Shown here one piece after another: positions 9,896-19,800 of a DNA stretch of 64,000 nucleotides. The position numbers and the translations under genes are program-made. Where the stretch lies: positions 1,302,001-1,366,000 of the forward strand of contig JAXMBL010000003.1 in assembly GCA_046349915.1 (NCBI GenBank). Reading direction: 5' to 3'. The stretch's first letter is position 1; each line of letters begins with the position of its first letter. The DNA is from CAIXSC01 sp046349915 (GTDB taxonomy: Bacteria; Planctomycetota; Planctomycetia; Pirellulales; Pirellulaceae). Under the pieces are notes generated by a model. That model saw only the letters and a program-made list of their open reading frames with translations, was not told the DNA's origin and searched no databases.

Positions 9896-12481
9896 ATGGC
9901 GACGACCGGAACGGTGGAGGGCCATTCGCCTCCAGGCGGACTGTTTTCCGGGTACGTTCCACCCACGGACGGTTTTGACGAATTGCTGGACTCGGATGGT
10001 GAGATCCGACCGGTGTGGCGAAAATTCGTTCAAGGGTTGGAACAACTCGGATTTTCCTCGGTGGCACAGCGCGCTGAACAAGCTCGCCGGTTGTTGCGCG
10101 AGAATGGCGTGACGTACAACGAGTTTGGGGCGCCCGAAGGGCCTGATCGACCTTGGGAACTCGATCCGCTGCCGTTGTTGATCGCCAAAGAGGAATGGGG
10201 ACGGCTGGAAGAAGGGCTCAAGCAACGCGCCCTATTGCTGAACAAAATTCTGGCCGATGTCTATGGCCCGCAGGATTTGCTCAAGCGAGGCGTCCTGCCG
10301 CCAGATCTCTTATTTGGACATCCGGGGCGGTTGTTGCCGTGTCAACGACTTACGCCGCCCCAGGACATCTACTTGCATCTTTACGGGAGCCATCTCGCTC
10401 GTGCGCCCGATGGCAATTGGGTAGTGCTGGCAGATCGCACTCAAGGGCCTTCGGGCGCCGGGTTCGCCGTCGAGAATCGTCTGGTTCTCTCCCGGCTTTT
10501 GCCTCACGACTTTCAATCGCTGTACGTCGAGCGATTGGCGTCGTTCTTCATTAAGCTCCGAGAGACGCTGTTTGGCCTGATTCCCGCACCGGACAATAAT
10601 CCGCGAGTGGTGCTGTTGTCTCCGGGACCGCGCAGTGCGACCTACTTCGAGGATGGATATTTGGCTCGATACCTTGGCTACGCGCTGGTCGAGGGAGGCG
10701 ACTTAACGGTTCGTGGACGCAACGTCTACTTGAAGACGCTTGGCGGCTTGTTGCCCGTTCATGTGGTCTTGCGTCGAGTCGTCGACGAGGACTGTGATCC
10801 ACTGGAGTTGCGCGGCGAGTCGAATCTGGGTGTGCCCGGATTGGCTCATGCCGCTCGCAGCGGACAAGTGGCCATCGCAAATGCGCTCGGCAGCGGCTAC
10901 CTCGAAGCGCCGGCGCTCATGGCCTTCTTGCCGCAGGTGTGTCGCGAGTTGTTGGGAGAGGATCTCCAACTCCCCTCGATTGCCACTTGGTGGTGTGGTC
11001 GGCGAGCGGATTTGGATTACGTCCGTCAGAACCTTGAAGACTTGATCGTGCGTCCCGCGTTTTTGCATCGAGCGAAAGCGCCGATTGTCGGCAGACATCT
11101 CACTGCCGCGCAACGCTCTGAACTGCTCGACCGAATCTCCCGCCGCCCCGATCACTACGTCGCGCAGTCGATCGTGATTCGCTCGACGGCGCCGGTGTGG
11201 AGCAACGGCGCGTGGCAATCGTGGCGAGTCGGGTTGCGAGCGTTCGCGGTAGCGCACGACCAAGGGTATCAGGTCATGCCGGGCGGGCTGTCGCGAGTGT
11301 CCAGCGGGCAGGCGCTCTTGGGCGAGTCGTTCGCGGCGGGGCAAGCGAGCAAGGATGTATGGGTCCTGTCGGACAAGCCAGTCGAAATGCAAACGCTGCT
11401 AACTCCACCGCGCGCCACCGTCGAATTGCGGCGCAGCGTGAATGATCTGCCGAGTCGTGCGGCTGACAACTTGTTCTGGCTCGGACGACATGTCGAACGT
11501 GCGGAAGGTAAAGTGCGGCATCTGCGCAGCGTCGTGGTCCGCATGACGAACGAACTGGCCCCTTCGGAACTCGATGAACTCGCCACGCTCGTATATGCGC
11601 TGGTTGACGACAGCGACAAGCCGCCTCCCGAGCGCGACAACTCGGGGAATTCATCGGAACGACTCGCCGCGATGCGGCGAGACGTCTTGGAGTACTTGTT
11701 TGATGTGCGGCGGCCGCTGGGGATAGCGACGACGCTCGAGTCTTTGCGGCATACCGCGGCGATCGTGCGCGACCGACTCTCGATCGACTGTTGGCGGATC
11801 GTGAACCAAACCGATTTGCGGGCCTTGTTTCCCTGGCCCACCACGACGGCCAAGCTCGGTGATGTGCTCGCGCTGCTCAATCAGGTGCTCAACCTGCTAT
11901 CCGCGTTCAGTGGCCTGGGAATGGAGAGCATGACTCGCGGGCCAGGTTGGCGTTTCTTGGACATGGGACGTCGCATCGAACGAGCGCTGCATACGATTCG
12001 CATGATCAAGCGTACGTTGGTCGCCGCGAAAGGGGAGATGACGCCGATGCTGGAGGCCGTGCTGGAGATTGCCGATAGCACGATGACCTATCGCTATCGG
12101 TATCTCACCAGCTTGCAGCTCGCGCCTGTGCTCGACCTGATTCTGGTGGATGAAACGAATCCACGTGCGGTCGGCTTCCAGTTGAGTGCTCTCGCGGAAC
12201 ATGTCAAACATCTTCCGGGCGAGGAACGAGAAGCAGGGAACGACCGCGAACAGCGAATCTTGTTGGCAGCTCAAGCGTCTCTCCGACTTTGCGACGTCGA
12301 TTCGTTTTGCCACGCGGAGACGCCGGGGCAACGTCCGCCGTTAACTCGTTTTCTCGAAGAGCTTGCCGCCCACTTGCGTCATCTCTCGGACACAATCACT
12401 CAGCGGTATCTTACGCATACAGGACCGTCGCAGCAGTTGGGAGTATTTGGGTCGGATGAGACCGCGGGAGCTGACGCATGA
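9896..12481 (+). CDS. Circularly permuted ATP-grasp / alpha-E fusion protein
   Basis: 861 residues. Residues 1 to about 490 are a second circularly permuted ATP-grasp domain (VTYNEFG, EEGLKQRALLLNKIL, LLSPGPRSATYFED, LRRVVDEDCDPLELR, VMPGGLSRV). From about 515 an alpha-E domain begins (SRAADNLFWLGRHVERAEGKVRHLR) and runs to the end. The segment matching EDNLRCPSG of the first copy reads ADRTQGPSG, and no GGYG motif is present where the first copy has one. This belongs to a diverged subtype that may be a partner subunit or use a different site. The stop overlaps the next start as ATGA, a sign of translational coupling with the transglutaminase gene. Confidence 0.9.
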   Translation: MATTGTVEGHSPPGGLFSGYVPPTDGFDELLDSDGEIRPVWRKFVQGLEQLGFSSVAQRAEQARRLLRENGVTYNEFGAPEGPDRPWELDPLPLLIAKEEWGRLEEGLKQRALLLNKILADVYGPQDLLKRGVLPPDLLFGHPGRLLPCQRLTPPQDIYLHLYGSHLARAPDGNWVVLADRTQGPSGAGFAVENRLVLSRLLPHDFQSLYVERLASFFIKLRETLFGLIPAPDNNPRVVLLSPGPRSATYFEDGYLARYLGYALVEGGDLTVRGRNVYLKTLGGLLPVHVVLRRVVDEDCDPLELRGESNLGVPGLAHAARSGQVAIANALGSGYLEAPALMAFLPQVCRELLGEDLQLPSIATWWCGRRADLDYVRQNLEDLIVRPAFLHRAKAPIVGRHLTAAQRSELLDRISRRPDHYVAQSIVIRSTAPVWSNGAWQSWRVGLRAFAVAHDQGYQVMPGGLSRVSSGQALLGESFAAGQASKDVWVLSDKPVEMQTLLTPPRATVELRRSVNDLPSRAADNLFWLGRHVERAEGKVRHLRSVVVRMTNELAPSELDELATLVYALVDDSDKPPPERDNSGNSSERLAAMRRDVLEYLFDVRRPLGIATTLESLRHTAAIVRDRLSIDCWRIVNQTDLRALFPWPTTTAKLGDVLALLNQVLNLLSAFSGLGMESMTRGPGWRFLDMGRRIERALHTIRMIKRTLVAAKGEMTPMLEAVLEIADSTMTYRYRYLTSLQLAPVLDLILVDETNPRAVGFQLSALAEHVKHLPGEEREAGNDREQRILLAAQASLRLCDVDSFCHAETPGQRPPLTRFLEELAAHLRHLSDTITQRYLTHTGPSQQLGVFGSDETAGADA

Positions 12482-13353
12482 TTTACTTGGTTGTGCACCG
12501 CACCGCCTATCGCTATCAGGATCCGGTCTCGATTACGCACAATCAGGCGCATCTAGTGCCGCGTTCGACCGCCTATCAGACCTGTATTTCGAGCGAACTG
12601 CGAGTCGAGCCAATACCCTCTATGCTCGATCCCTGGCGTGACGCGTTTGGAAACACGGTCCACTTTTTTTCGCTGGCCGAACCCCATAAAAAACTCGACG
12701 TCACCGCGACCAGCGTAGTTGATGTGGTGAAACCGACTATTCCGTCGCCCACCGCGACGTGGCCATGGGAGGAGGTGCGCGCTGCATGCGCCACGCCACG
12801 AGACGAAGAAACGCTGGCCGCATCGCAGTTCATTTTTGAATCGAGTTTGATCAAGCGGATTCCGGAATCACTCGACTTCGCCGCGCCGCTGTTTACTCCC
12901 GGACGTCCACTCCTGGCCGCCGTATTGGATCTGACGGAACGCATCTATCGCGAGTTCAAGTATCGACCGGGGAGCACTTCGGTTCATACGTCGACCAGCG
13001 AAGTATTTGCTCAGCGTCAAGGTGTGTGCCAGGACTTTGCCCACTTGCAGATCTCCTGCTTGCGGGCACTGGGATTGCCCGCTCGTTACATCAGCGGATA
13101 CTTGCTTACCGAACCTCCGCCGGGGCAGCCTAAACTTGTCGGCGTCGATGCGTCGCACGCTTGGGTAAGCGTCTACTTCCCGGACATTGGTTGGTTAGAC
13201 TTCGACCCGACCAACAATCAAATGCCTTCCGAGAGGCATGTGACTTTGGCATGGGGACGCGATTTTGCCGATGTTAGTCCGATGCGCGGCGTTTTTCTCG
13301 GCGGTGGCCGCCATTCGGTCCATGTCCAAGTCGATGTTTCGCCGAAAAACTAG
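12478..13353 (+). CDS. Transglutaminase-like cysteine peptidase family protein
   Basis: 291 residues: an N-terminal beta domain (about 1-90) followed by a transglutaminase-like papain-fold core. The catalytic triad is complete: C184 in QGVCQDFAH, H227 in DASHAWVSV and D243 in LDFDPTNNQ. Bacterial proteins of this subtype are thought to hydrolyse or exchange amide bonds rather than crosslink proteins. There is no signal peptide. Its ATG overlaps the stop of the ATP-grasp/alpha-E fusion by four bases, so the two are probably made together. It closes the five-gene cluster; the kinase gene starts 156 bases further on. Confidence 0.92.
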   Translation: MIYLVVHRTAYRYQDPVSITHNQAHLVPRSTAYQTCISSELRVEPIPSMLDPWRDAFGNTVHFFSLAEPHKKLDVTATSVVDVVKPTIPSPTATWPWEEVRAACATPRDEETLAASQFIFESSLIKRIPESLDFAAPLFTPGRPLLAAVLDLTERIYREFKYRPGSTSVHTSTSEVFAQRQGVCQDFAHLQISCLRALGLPARYISGYLLTEPPPGQPKLVGVDASHAWVSVYFPDIGWLDFDPTNNQMPSERHVTLAWGRDFADVSPMRGVFLGGGRHSVHVQVDVSPKN

Positions 13354-13509
13354 CCGATCGCGAAACTCTACGCGGCGAGTTTTACCTGTCGACCTGGGAC
13401 TCGGGGTGGCGCAGCCGTTGTCTGCTACCAGCAAATCACTGGCGGATCGTGAGGTTCCTCTGCCATAATGGTTGGAACTTCTCTTCATTATTCCGAATAG
13501 TGGCTAGTC

Positions 13510-15819
13510 ATGACGGAACCCACGCTGCCTCGGCCTCCCGGCGATTCGCCGGACTTGGAATCGACGGGCATGCCTTCGTCTCGCAGCAAGTATGTAGGGC
13601 GTCGGTTGGGGAAGTTTCGGATCATCGGGGAATTAGGTCGCGGGGGAATGGGAGTCGTGTTCGAGGCACTCGATACGGTGCTCGAGAGGCACGTGGCTAT
13701 CAAGTTGCTGCCGCGGTCGTTGGCCTCCCGTCCCGAGTCACTCGCTCGATTTCTGCGCGAAGCCCGGGCTGCGGCTCAATTGCATCATCCGCATGTAGTT
13801 GCCGTCTATGAGGCAGACCAATTTAGCGGGCAATACTATATCGTGCTCGAACTGGTGCGGGGAGGAAATCTCTTGGACGCGGTCCGTAGCGGCCCCTTGG
13901 ATTGGCGTGAAGCGACTCGGGTCATGGTGGATGCATGCCGTGGGTTGGAGGTTGCTCATCGGGCGGGATTGATTCACCGTGATATCAAGCCCTCGAACCT
14001 GATGCGGTCTGTCGAGGGGCTGGTCAAGTTGAGCGATTTTGGGCTGGTGCGACCTTTGGAGCCGCTGGCTGGGATGAATACCGGCTCGGGGTGCGTCATG
14101 GGCACGCCACATTTTATGAGTCCCGAGCAGTGTCGGTCGGAATTGGCTGATGAACGTACCGACATCTATGGGATGGGGGCGACGTTCTTCTTTCTGTTGA
14201 CCGGGCGGCCGCCCTATCCTGGTCAGTCGCCCTTGCTGGTGATGAATGCTCACCTTCTCGATCCAATTCCAGATCCCCGCCGATGGAACGCCGCAGTGCC
14301 TGGTGAGTGTGTGGCAATCATCGAGCGGGCTTTGGCGAAAGAACCCGAAGATCGATATCCCTCGGCCTCGGAATTACTTGTAGATCTGGAAGCTGCGTTG
14401 CAATCAGCCAAGGTCGTCCCACCTCCTGTTTCTGGGCCGCCCCTGATCGCAACTTTCATCGATGCCGAAAAGGAGACGCCTCCAACGCCGTTGCTGCCAG
14501 TAAGACAAGCGACTAACAAGTTCGCGAAGCCGAACAAGGTGGCGAGCAACCGTCTGGCCACTTGGAGTAAATGGCTGACAGTCTCTTTGATGGCTATGGG
14601 AGGTCTCGCAGTCATTGGCCGTTGGTCGCCCAGGTCACGTTACGATGCGGTTCACACGGAGCGGTCGACAAACTTGCGAACAGGAGAGGAGGGGGGAGCC
14701 AGTCCTAGCAAGTCGCCGCGATCCGTGAAACTGGCGGATGGCGTTGCGGCTTTGGCGGCGAAACCGAATGCGATTTCCTCCGAGACTGTGACGTCCAGAC
14801 GAAATCGACGTGAGTGGCCAAGTGCTCCATTCAGCGAAGTACTGTTTCGATCGCTGGGAATGAAACCCGACGAGCCGCGGCGAGAGTCAGAGCGTGTAAG
14901 TTGGAGTATGAAATGGCCGGGAATAGTCCGGATAGGAGCCGCAAACTCCGGCGAGTTTCTTGTCGTTCTGGCGAATGGTCAGCAACCACCCGCTGTGGTC
15001 GGCGAGATCAAGAAAAGGGGCCCAGCGGGGTACCTTTCGGTCTGGGGACGCGATGGTCGGCAAAGAGTATTCGAAGAGCTTGCGGGGCGTGCGACTTGTC
15101 TCGCCGTTTCAGCGGATAGCCGTTGGTTGGCAGTCGGCGAGGCAGGAGAGGGAAGAGTGGGGATATGGCGGACATCGTCTTGGCTTCGCGAAACTGGCAG
15201 CCCCCCAATAGCTGGTCGCGACATTGACGCGGTCGCATTGTCGGAAGATGGACGCTGGCTGGCATTGACGGGCCACGACAAGTCTGGCTCCCAGTGGTCA
15301 CTCTGGGACGTTGCCTCGAGACGATGGTCTGCGGCTTCGGTGGGAGCGAGTCAGTCAATCTCACGCTCGATTGGATTTGCGCCGGAAGAGGGGCTGCGCG
15401 TGATGACTGCAAGTGACGATGGTAATCTCCGTCTTTGGACTCAGGACGCGAGCTGGACGGCTCGCGAGTTTCGTACAGGAGTGCCTATCGCAACGTTTGC
15501 CTTTGCCCCTGATCGCAGTATGGTCGCAGTAGGGGCTTCAAGGTATTTCGCATTATGGAGTTATCTGCAGGGGAAGCGAGATCACGCAACACTCACGAAA
15601 TCAGGCGAGGTTCGGTGTGTCGCTTTTTCGCCGTCAGGTAAACATGTTTGCTGGTCGGCGGGACCGACGGTCGAGTGTTTCGAGACGGCGACCCTCCGCC
15701 CTGTGGCGAGACTAGGTGGATTCCCAGGGGACGTGGTCGATTTGAAGTATACCCCTGACGGAAAAAGGTTGCTCATGGCCACCTCGGAAGGTGAACTCGT
15801 GCTATGGTGGATGGAATAG
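13510..15819 (+). CDS. Membrane Ser/Thr protein kinase with C-terminal beta-propeller
   Basis: 769 residues. A PknB-type kinase domain spans about 36-300: glycine loop GRGGMGVV (43-50), Lys65 in AIKLL, catalytic loop HRDIKPSN (about 156) and DFG (about 176), followed by SPEQ. All catalytic residues are present. A transmembrane segment (LTVSLMAMGGLAVIG) lies near 357-371. The C-terminal 300 residues look like WD40-type blades (for example LAVSADSRWLAVGE, VALSEDGRWLALTG, VAFSPSGKHVCWSA). This architecture, a cytoplasmic kinase with an external sensor-like propeller, is common in planctomycetes. Substrates are unknown; the adjacent sigma factor, 57 bases downstream, is a candidate partner. Confidence 0.92.
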   Translation: MTEPTLPRPPGDSPDLESTGMPSSRSKYVGRRLGKFRIIGELGRGGMGVVFEALDTVLERHVAIKLLPRSLASRPESLARFLREARAAAQLHHPHVVAVYEADQFSGQYYIVLELVRGGNLLDAVRSGPLDWREATRVMVDACRGLEVAHRAGLIHRDIKPSNLMRSVEGLVKLSDFGLVRPLEPLAGMNTGSGCVMGTPHFMSPEQCRSELADERTDIYGMGATFFFLLTGRPPYPGQSPLLVMNAHLLDPIPDPRRWNAAVPGECVAIIERALAKEPEDRYPSASELLVDLEAALQSAKVVPPPVSGPPLIATFIDAEKETPPTPLLPVRQATNKFAKPNKVASNRLATWSKWLTVSLMAMGGLAVIGRWSPRSRYDAVHTERSTNLRTGEEGGASPSKSPRSVKLADGVAALAAKPNAISSETVTSRRNRREWPSAPFSEVLFRSLGMKPDEPRRESERVSWSMKWPGIVRIGAANSGEFLVVLANGQQPPAVVGEIKKRGPAGYLSVWGRDGRQRVFEELAGRATCLAVSADSRWLAVGEAGEGRVGIWRTSSWLRETGSPPIAGRDIDAVALSEDGRWLALTGHDKSGSQWSLWDVASRRWSAASVGASQSISRSIGFAPEEGLRVMTASDDGNLRLWTQDASWTAREFRTGVPIATFAFAPDRSMVAVGASRYFALWSYLQGKRDHATLTKSGEVRCVAFSPSGKHVCWSAGPTVECFETATLRPVARLGGFPGDVVDLKYTPDGKRLLMATSEGELVLWWME

Positions 15820-15876
15820 TGCCTTCGTCGCCAAGTCACGCCTTGCTCCGTCTCGCACCGTTATCGATCTGTCGGG

Positions 15877-16602
15877 ATGTCGCCGATGACCGAATCCAAG
15901 GAGCACGACAACAATCACTGGCAGACTCTCCAGCACATCTCCACGCATTGGACGGCCATCGAGAATCCTGCGCGTTTCGTTACTCGTTACGGGTCAGCGG
16001 TTCGGGCCTACCTGCGGGCACTCTTGCCTTCCCGAGACGATGCCGATGAGGTTGAGCAGGAGTTTCTCCTGCAAGTGGTTGCGCAGGGGTTTCCTACGGC
16101 GGCGCCAGGACGTGGGCATTTTCGACACTATTTGATCGCAATCGTCAGGAATGCGGCGTGGAGTCACTTGCGCCGTCAGAATCGGCGTCCGTCGCTTACC
16201 CCAGACCTGAGCCATATCGCGGAAGAGTCGCGGGCGGATGACGAATGGCAACGTACGTGGCGCGAGTGCGTATTGCGTAGCGCCTGGAATGCGCTTCGTG
16301 ACCATCAGAAGCGAGTACGCGGCAATTTGTGCCACACGGTGCTCAAGGCCTATGTGGACTATCCGCAGGAAGATTCCGTCACTCTCGCGGAACGTGTGAC
16401 AAGGTCGACAAAGCAACCGCTGACCGCAGAGGCTTTTCGCAAACAACTCAGCAGGGCTCGTCGCCGTTTCGCTGAACTGCTGGTTGAGGAAGTCGCCCGA
16501 ACTATCTCCAACGTCACGCCTGAACTGCTGGATGAAGAACTTCGGGAACTCGATTTGCTGAAGTACGTTGAGGCGCATCGGCCGTTGGCTGACGAACGCT
16601 AA
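15877..16602 (+). CDS. ECF-like RNA polymerase sigma factor
   Basis: 241 residues resembling the planctomycete ECF sigma factors that lack a linked anti-sigma gene. Region 2 is visible as RAYLRALLPSRDDADEVEQEFLLQV with ARNAAWSHLRR-like follow-up (IVRNAAWSHLRRQNRR). A region 4-like helix-turn-helix lies near the C-terminus (LTAEAFRKQLSRARRRFAELL). It would direct RNA polymerase to a small regulon. An ATG three codons later (15886) is an alternative start. The upstream kinase and downstream secreted protease are codirectional, so phosphorylation control and protease expression are reasonable but untested links. Confidence 0.85.
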   Translation: MSPMTESKEHDNNHWQTLQHISTHWTAIENPARFVTRYGSAVRAYLRALLPSRDDADEVEQEFLLQVVAQGFPTAAPGRGHFRHYLIAIVRNAAWSHLRRQNRRPSLTPDLSHIAEESRADDEWQRTWRECVLRSAWNALRDHQKRVRGNLCHTVLKAYVDYPQEDSVTLAERVTRSTKQPLTAEAFRKQLSRARRRFAELLVEEVARTISNVTPELLDEELRELDLLKYVEAHRPLADER

Positions 16603-16872
16603 ATCGCAAATTCGCAGGCGCCCATTCTTGTCCGCGGGTTTTTCCCTGGGGACTCGCTTTCGTGACGGCGCCGTTCTCTTTCGTGAGGCCGCAGGGCGGC
16701 GGTCAACACCGGTCCCACTCGCGCCGTTATTGCGGTGAGATTTTTGACGGAACAAAAGGATTGTGGCGACGGGAGTTGCGGCGAACCGTCGGAAACTAGC
16801 TGTCACGAAAGTGGGCTCGCGCACTATCTCTGGCGGAATTCCATTCGACCTCCACTTTCCGAGGGTTCAGCG

Positions 16873-19800
16873 ATGCGAGATCACGACCAGGCAAAACACC
16901 GTTATTACCGTCTTGAGTCTGTGCGACGGGCTAGCCGATTAAGGCCTCGCATCCACGGCCGTCGCCCCACCTTGGAGAGGCTCGAACGACGCGACGTTAT
17001 GTGTGGCGAGAATCTCTGGGAACCGATGACCGCGAGCGAGCGTGAACTGTTTTTGGACGCTCGCGAGGCCAGCGAACCGCGGCCGCTCGTGTCGCTTTCG
17101 GCCTCGCGCTCAGCCGGATTTGAGCAGTCAGGGGTAGGCGAAGAACTTGGCAGTTTCTATCTACCTCCTCAACTTCGGTTGTCGAATCCAGATAGGTTCC
17201 TGACGGGGCCGCAAGCGGGAGATCCTCGCGACATTGTATTGCGGTACTTGGGCGAACACGCGGGGGATTGGGGACGGAACGTGGAGGATACTCGCGGATA
17301 TGTAGTTACCGACCAATATACCGATGCCGATTCAGGCATGACTTATATCTATCTGCGACAGGTTCTTGATGGACTTGAGGTGATGAACGCCGACCTCAAC
17401 GCAAGTGTTACTTCCCGAGGCGAGATTATTCAGGTGTCGAGCACCTTTATTCAGGACACACATCTCGCGGATGGGATGGGGCCGCTGTTTGTAATCAGCG
17501 CCGAGCGCGCGTATTTTTCCCTGAGCGAGAGATTGGGACTGGGAGGAGAGTTAGAGCAGCGAGCCAAGGGGAACCTGCCGACGATCCGAGAGCTTTCACG
17601 CGAGGAATCGTTGCGAGAGGAGGGAGTGTCGGCGCAGTTGGTCTATGTACCTACCGCGGGAGGCCTTGAGTTGGCGTGGCGTTTAAGCGTGTCTCGCAAA
17701 GAGCTGGGACAGTGGTACGATGGCTTTGTGGATGCGGACTCGGGGGACACGCTTTTTGTAGACGAATGGAACGGACACGCGACCTACGAGGTCTTTCCCG
17801 CGCCGTTGGAATCGCCATACGCCGGCGTCCGGTCATTGGTAATTGACCCCAGCGATTCACTCGCATCTCCATGGGGATGGCACGACACCAATGGCGTGTT
17901 GGGCGCAGAGTTTCAAGATACGCGCGGTAACAACGCCTCGGTACAGGAAGACGGTGACCACAATGATATTGGGGGATTCCGACCTACCGCTGGCGCCGGT
18001 CTGGATTTTTCCTTTCCGTTAGCAACGAATCAGAATCCTGCCGCGTATCAAGCGGCCGCGATCACCAACTTGTTCTACTGGGTGAATCTGCTCCACGATA
18101 TTCACTATCAATATGGTTTCACGGAGGTGGCCGGAAACTTTCAAGTTAATAATTACGGTCGTGGCGGGATCGGTAATGATCCTGTGATTGCCGATATCCA
18201 TGATGGTGACGGAGGCGGACCGTCGTTCGTGACGTTTCCGGATGGACAAAGCCCGCGGATGCAGTTGTATGTGAACACGACGGTAAGTCCCGCCCGCGAT
18301 GCCGCCCTGGACAATACGATTCTGATCCATGAATTTGGTCATGGAGTTTCCGAACGACTTACCGGTGGACCCGCCAATACCACGGCGCTGAATGCACTGC
18401 AAAGCGCTGGCATGTCGGAGGGCTGGAGCGACTGGTGGGCTCTGATGTTCACGCAAACCGCCGCGGACGCTAAGCTCGACGCTTTTCCCGTCGGCAATTA
18501 CTTTCTGGGGGAAGGGCCGGAGGGAGATGGGGCGCGTCGATACCCTTATAGCTTTGACAAGGCGATCAATCCCTTGACTCTGGGTAGTTTTAATGGGGGC
18601 GCCGCGAACAATTCGCGGCACAAGGCGGGGGAGATCTGGTGTGCGGCGCTTTGGGATCTGAATTGGCTGCTAATCGAGAAGCATGGGTTTAGCTCGGATC
18701 TCTATCACGGTAACGGTGGCAACAATCTGGCACTGCAACTGATCATGGACGGCCTGAAAATCCAGGGCGCCAATCCGTCATTCCTGGTGGGACGCAATGC
18801 CATTTTGGCCGCTGATCAGGTACTCACGGGGGGGCAAAATCAGGCTGAGATCTGGTCGGCGTTCGCACGACGTGGAATGGGGTTTAGCTCGAGCGATGGC
18901 GGAGGCGCAAACTCGGCGACGGTGACCGAGGCGTTCGATGTTCCTGGTCAAATCTCGGGGACTGTCTATCGGGATGACGATGCAGACGGATCGAGAGATC
19001 CGGGGGAACCGGGTTTAGCGGGTTGGACGGTCTACCGCGACCTGAATAACAATGGGCAACTCGACGTGCCGCTCGTCTCACAGTTTTCGTCCAGTGACGC
19101 GCCGAAGACGATCGTCGACAAGGGGACTACGTATTCCACTCTGAACTTGTCAGGGTTGTCAGGGAATATTCTCGATGTGAATATCCAAGTGAATCTCAGT
19201 CATCCTGCGGTGGGAGAGCTTAATCTGGCCTTGATCTCTCCGACCGGGACACCTGTCATCTTGTCGCAATTTTTGGGCGGAAGCGGCGATGACTTTGCCA
19301 ATTCCGTATTCGACGACGAGGCAAGTGTGTCGATCATATCGGCTGCGGCGCCGTTTACAGGAGCATTCCGCCCTGTGCATGGCCTGTCACAGTTGGATGG
19401 ACGTAGCCCCAATGGTCAGTGGCGTCTGCGTCTCGATGATGTTACGTCCGGAAACGTCGGAACGCTTCTGGGGTGGTCGATGTTCATCACTTACGGAACA
19501 CCTGACGTTTCGGCGATCACCGATGAAAGCGGACGCTATGCGTTCTTTGGACTCGGCGCGGGAACACACCGGATCCGCGACGAGCAGCGGTTGGGTATCA
19601 CTTCGAAGGCGCCCGTAGCTGGTGTGCATGAAGTGGTTATTTCTGCGGGGCAGGTTGTTTCAGACGTAGATTTTGGCCATCACGCGTCCACGGAGGTCGA
19701 TGCGATCAACACCCTGGAAGATACTCTATCAGAACCAATTTCCGTCCGTCCCCCAGCGGGGCTTGGTGCGACCCGAGTGCGAATTGACGGGCTTTATGGC

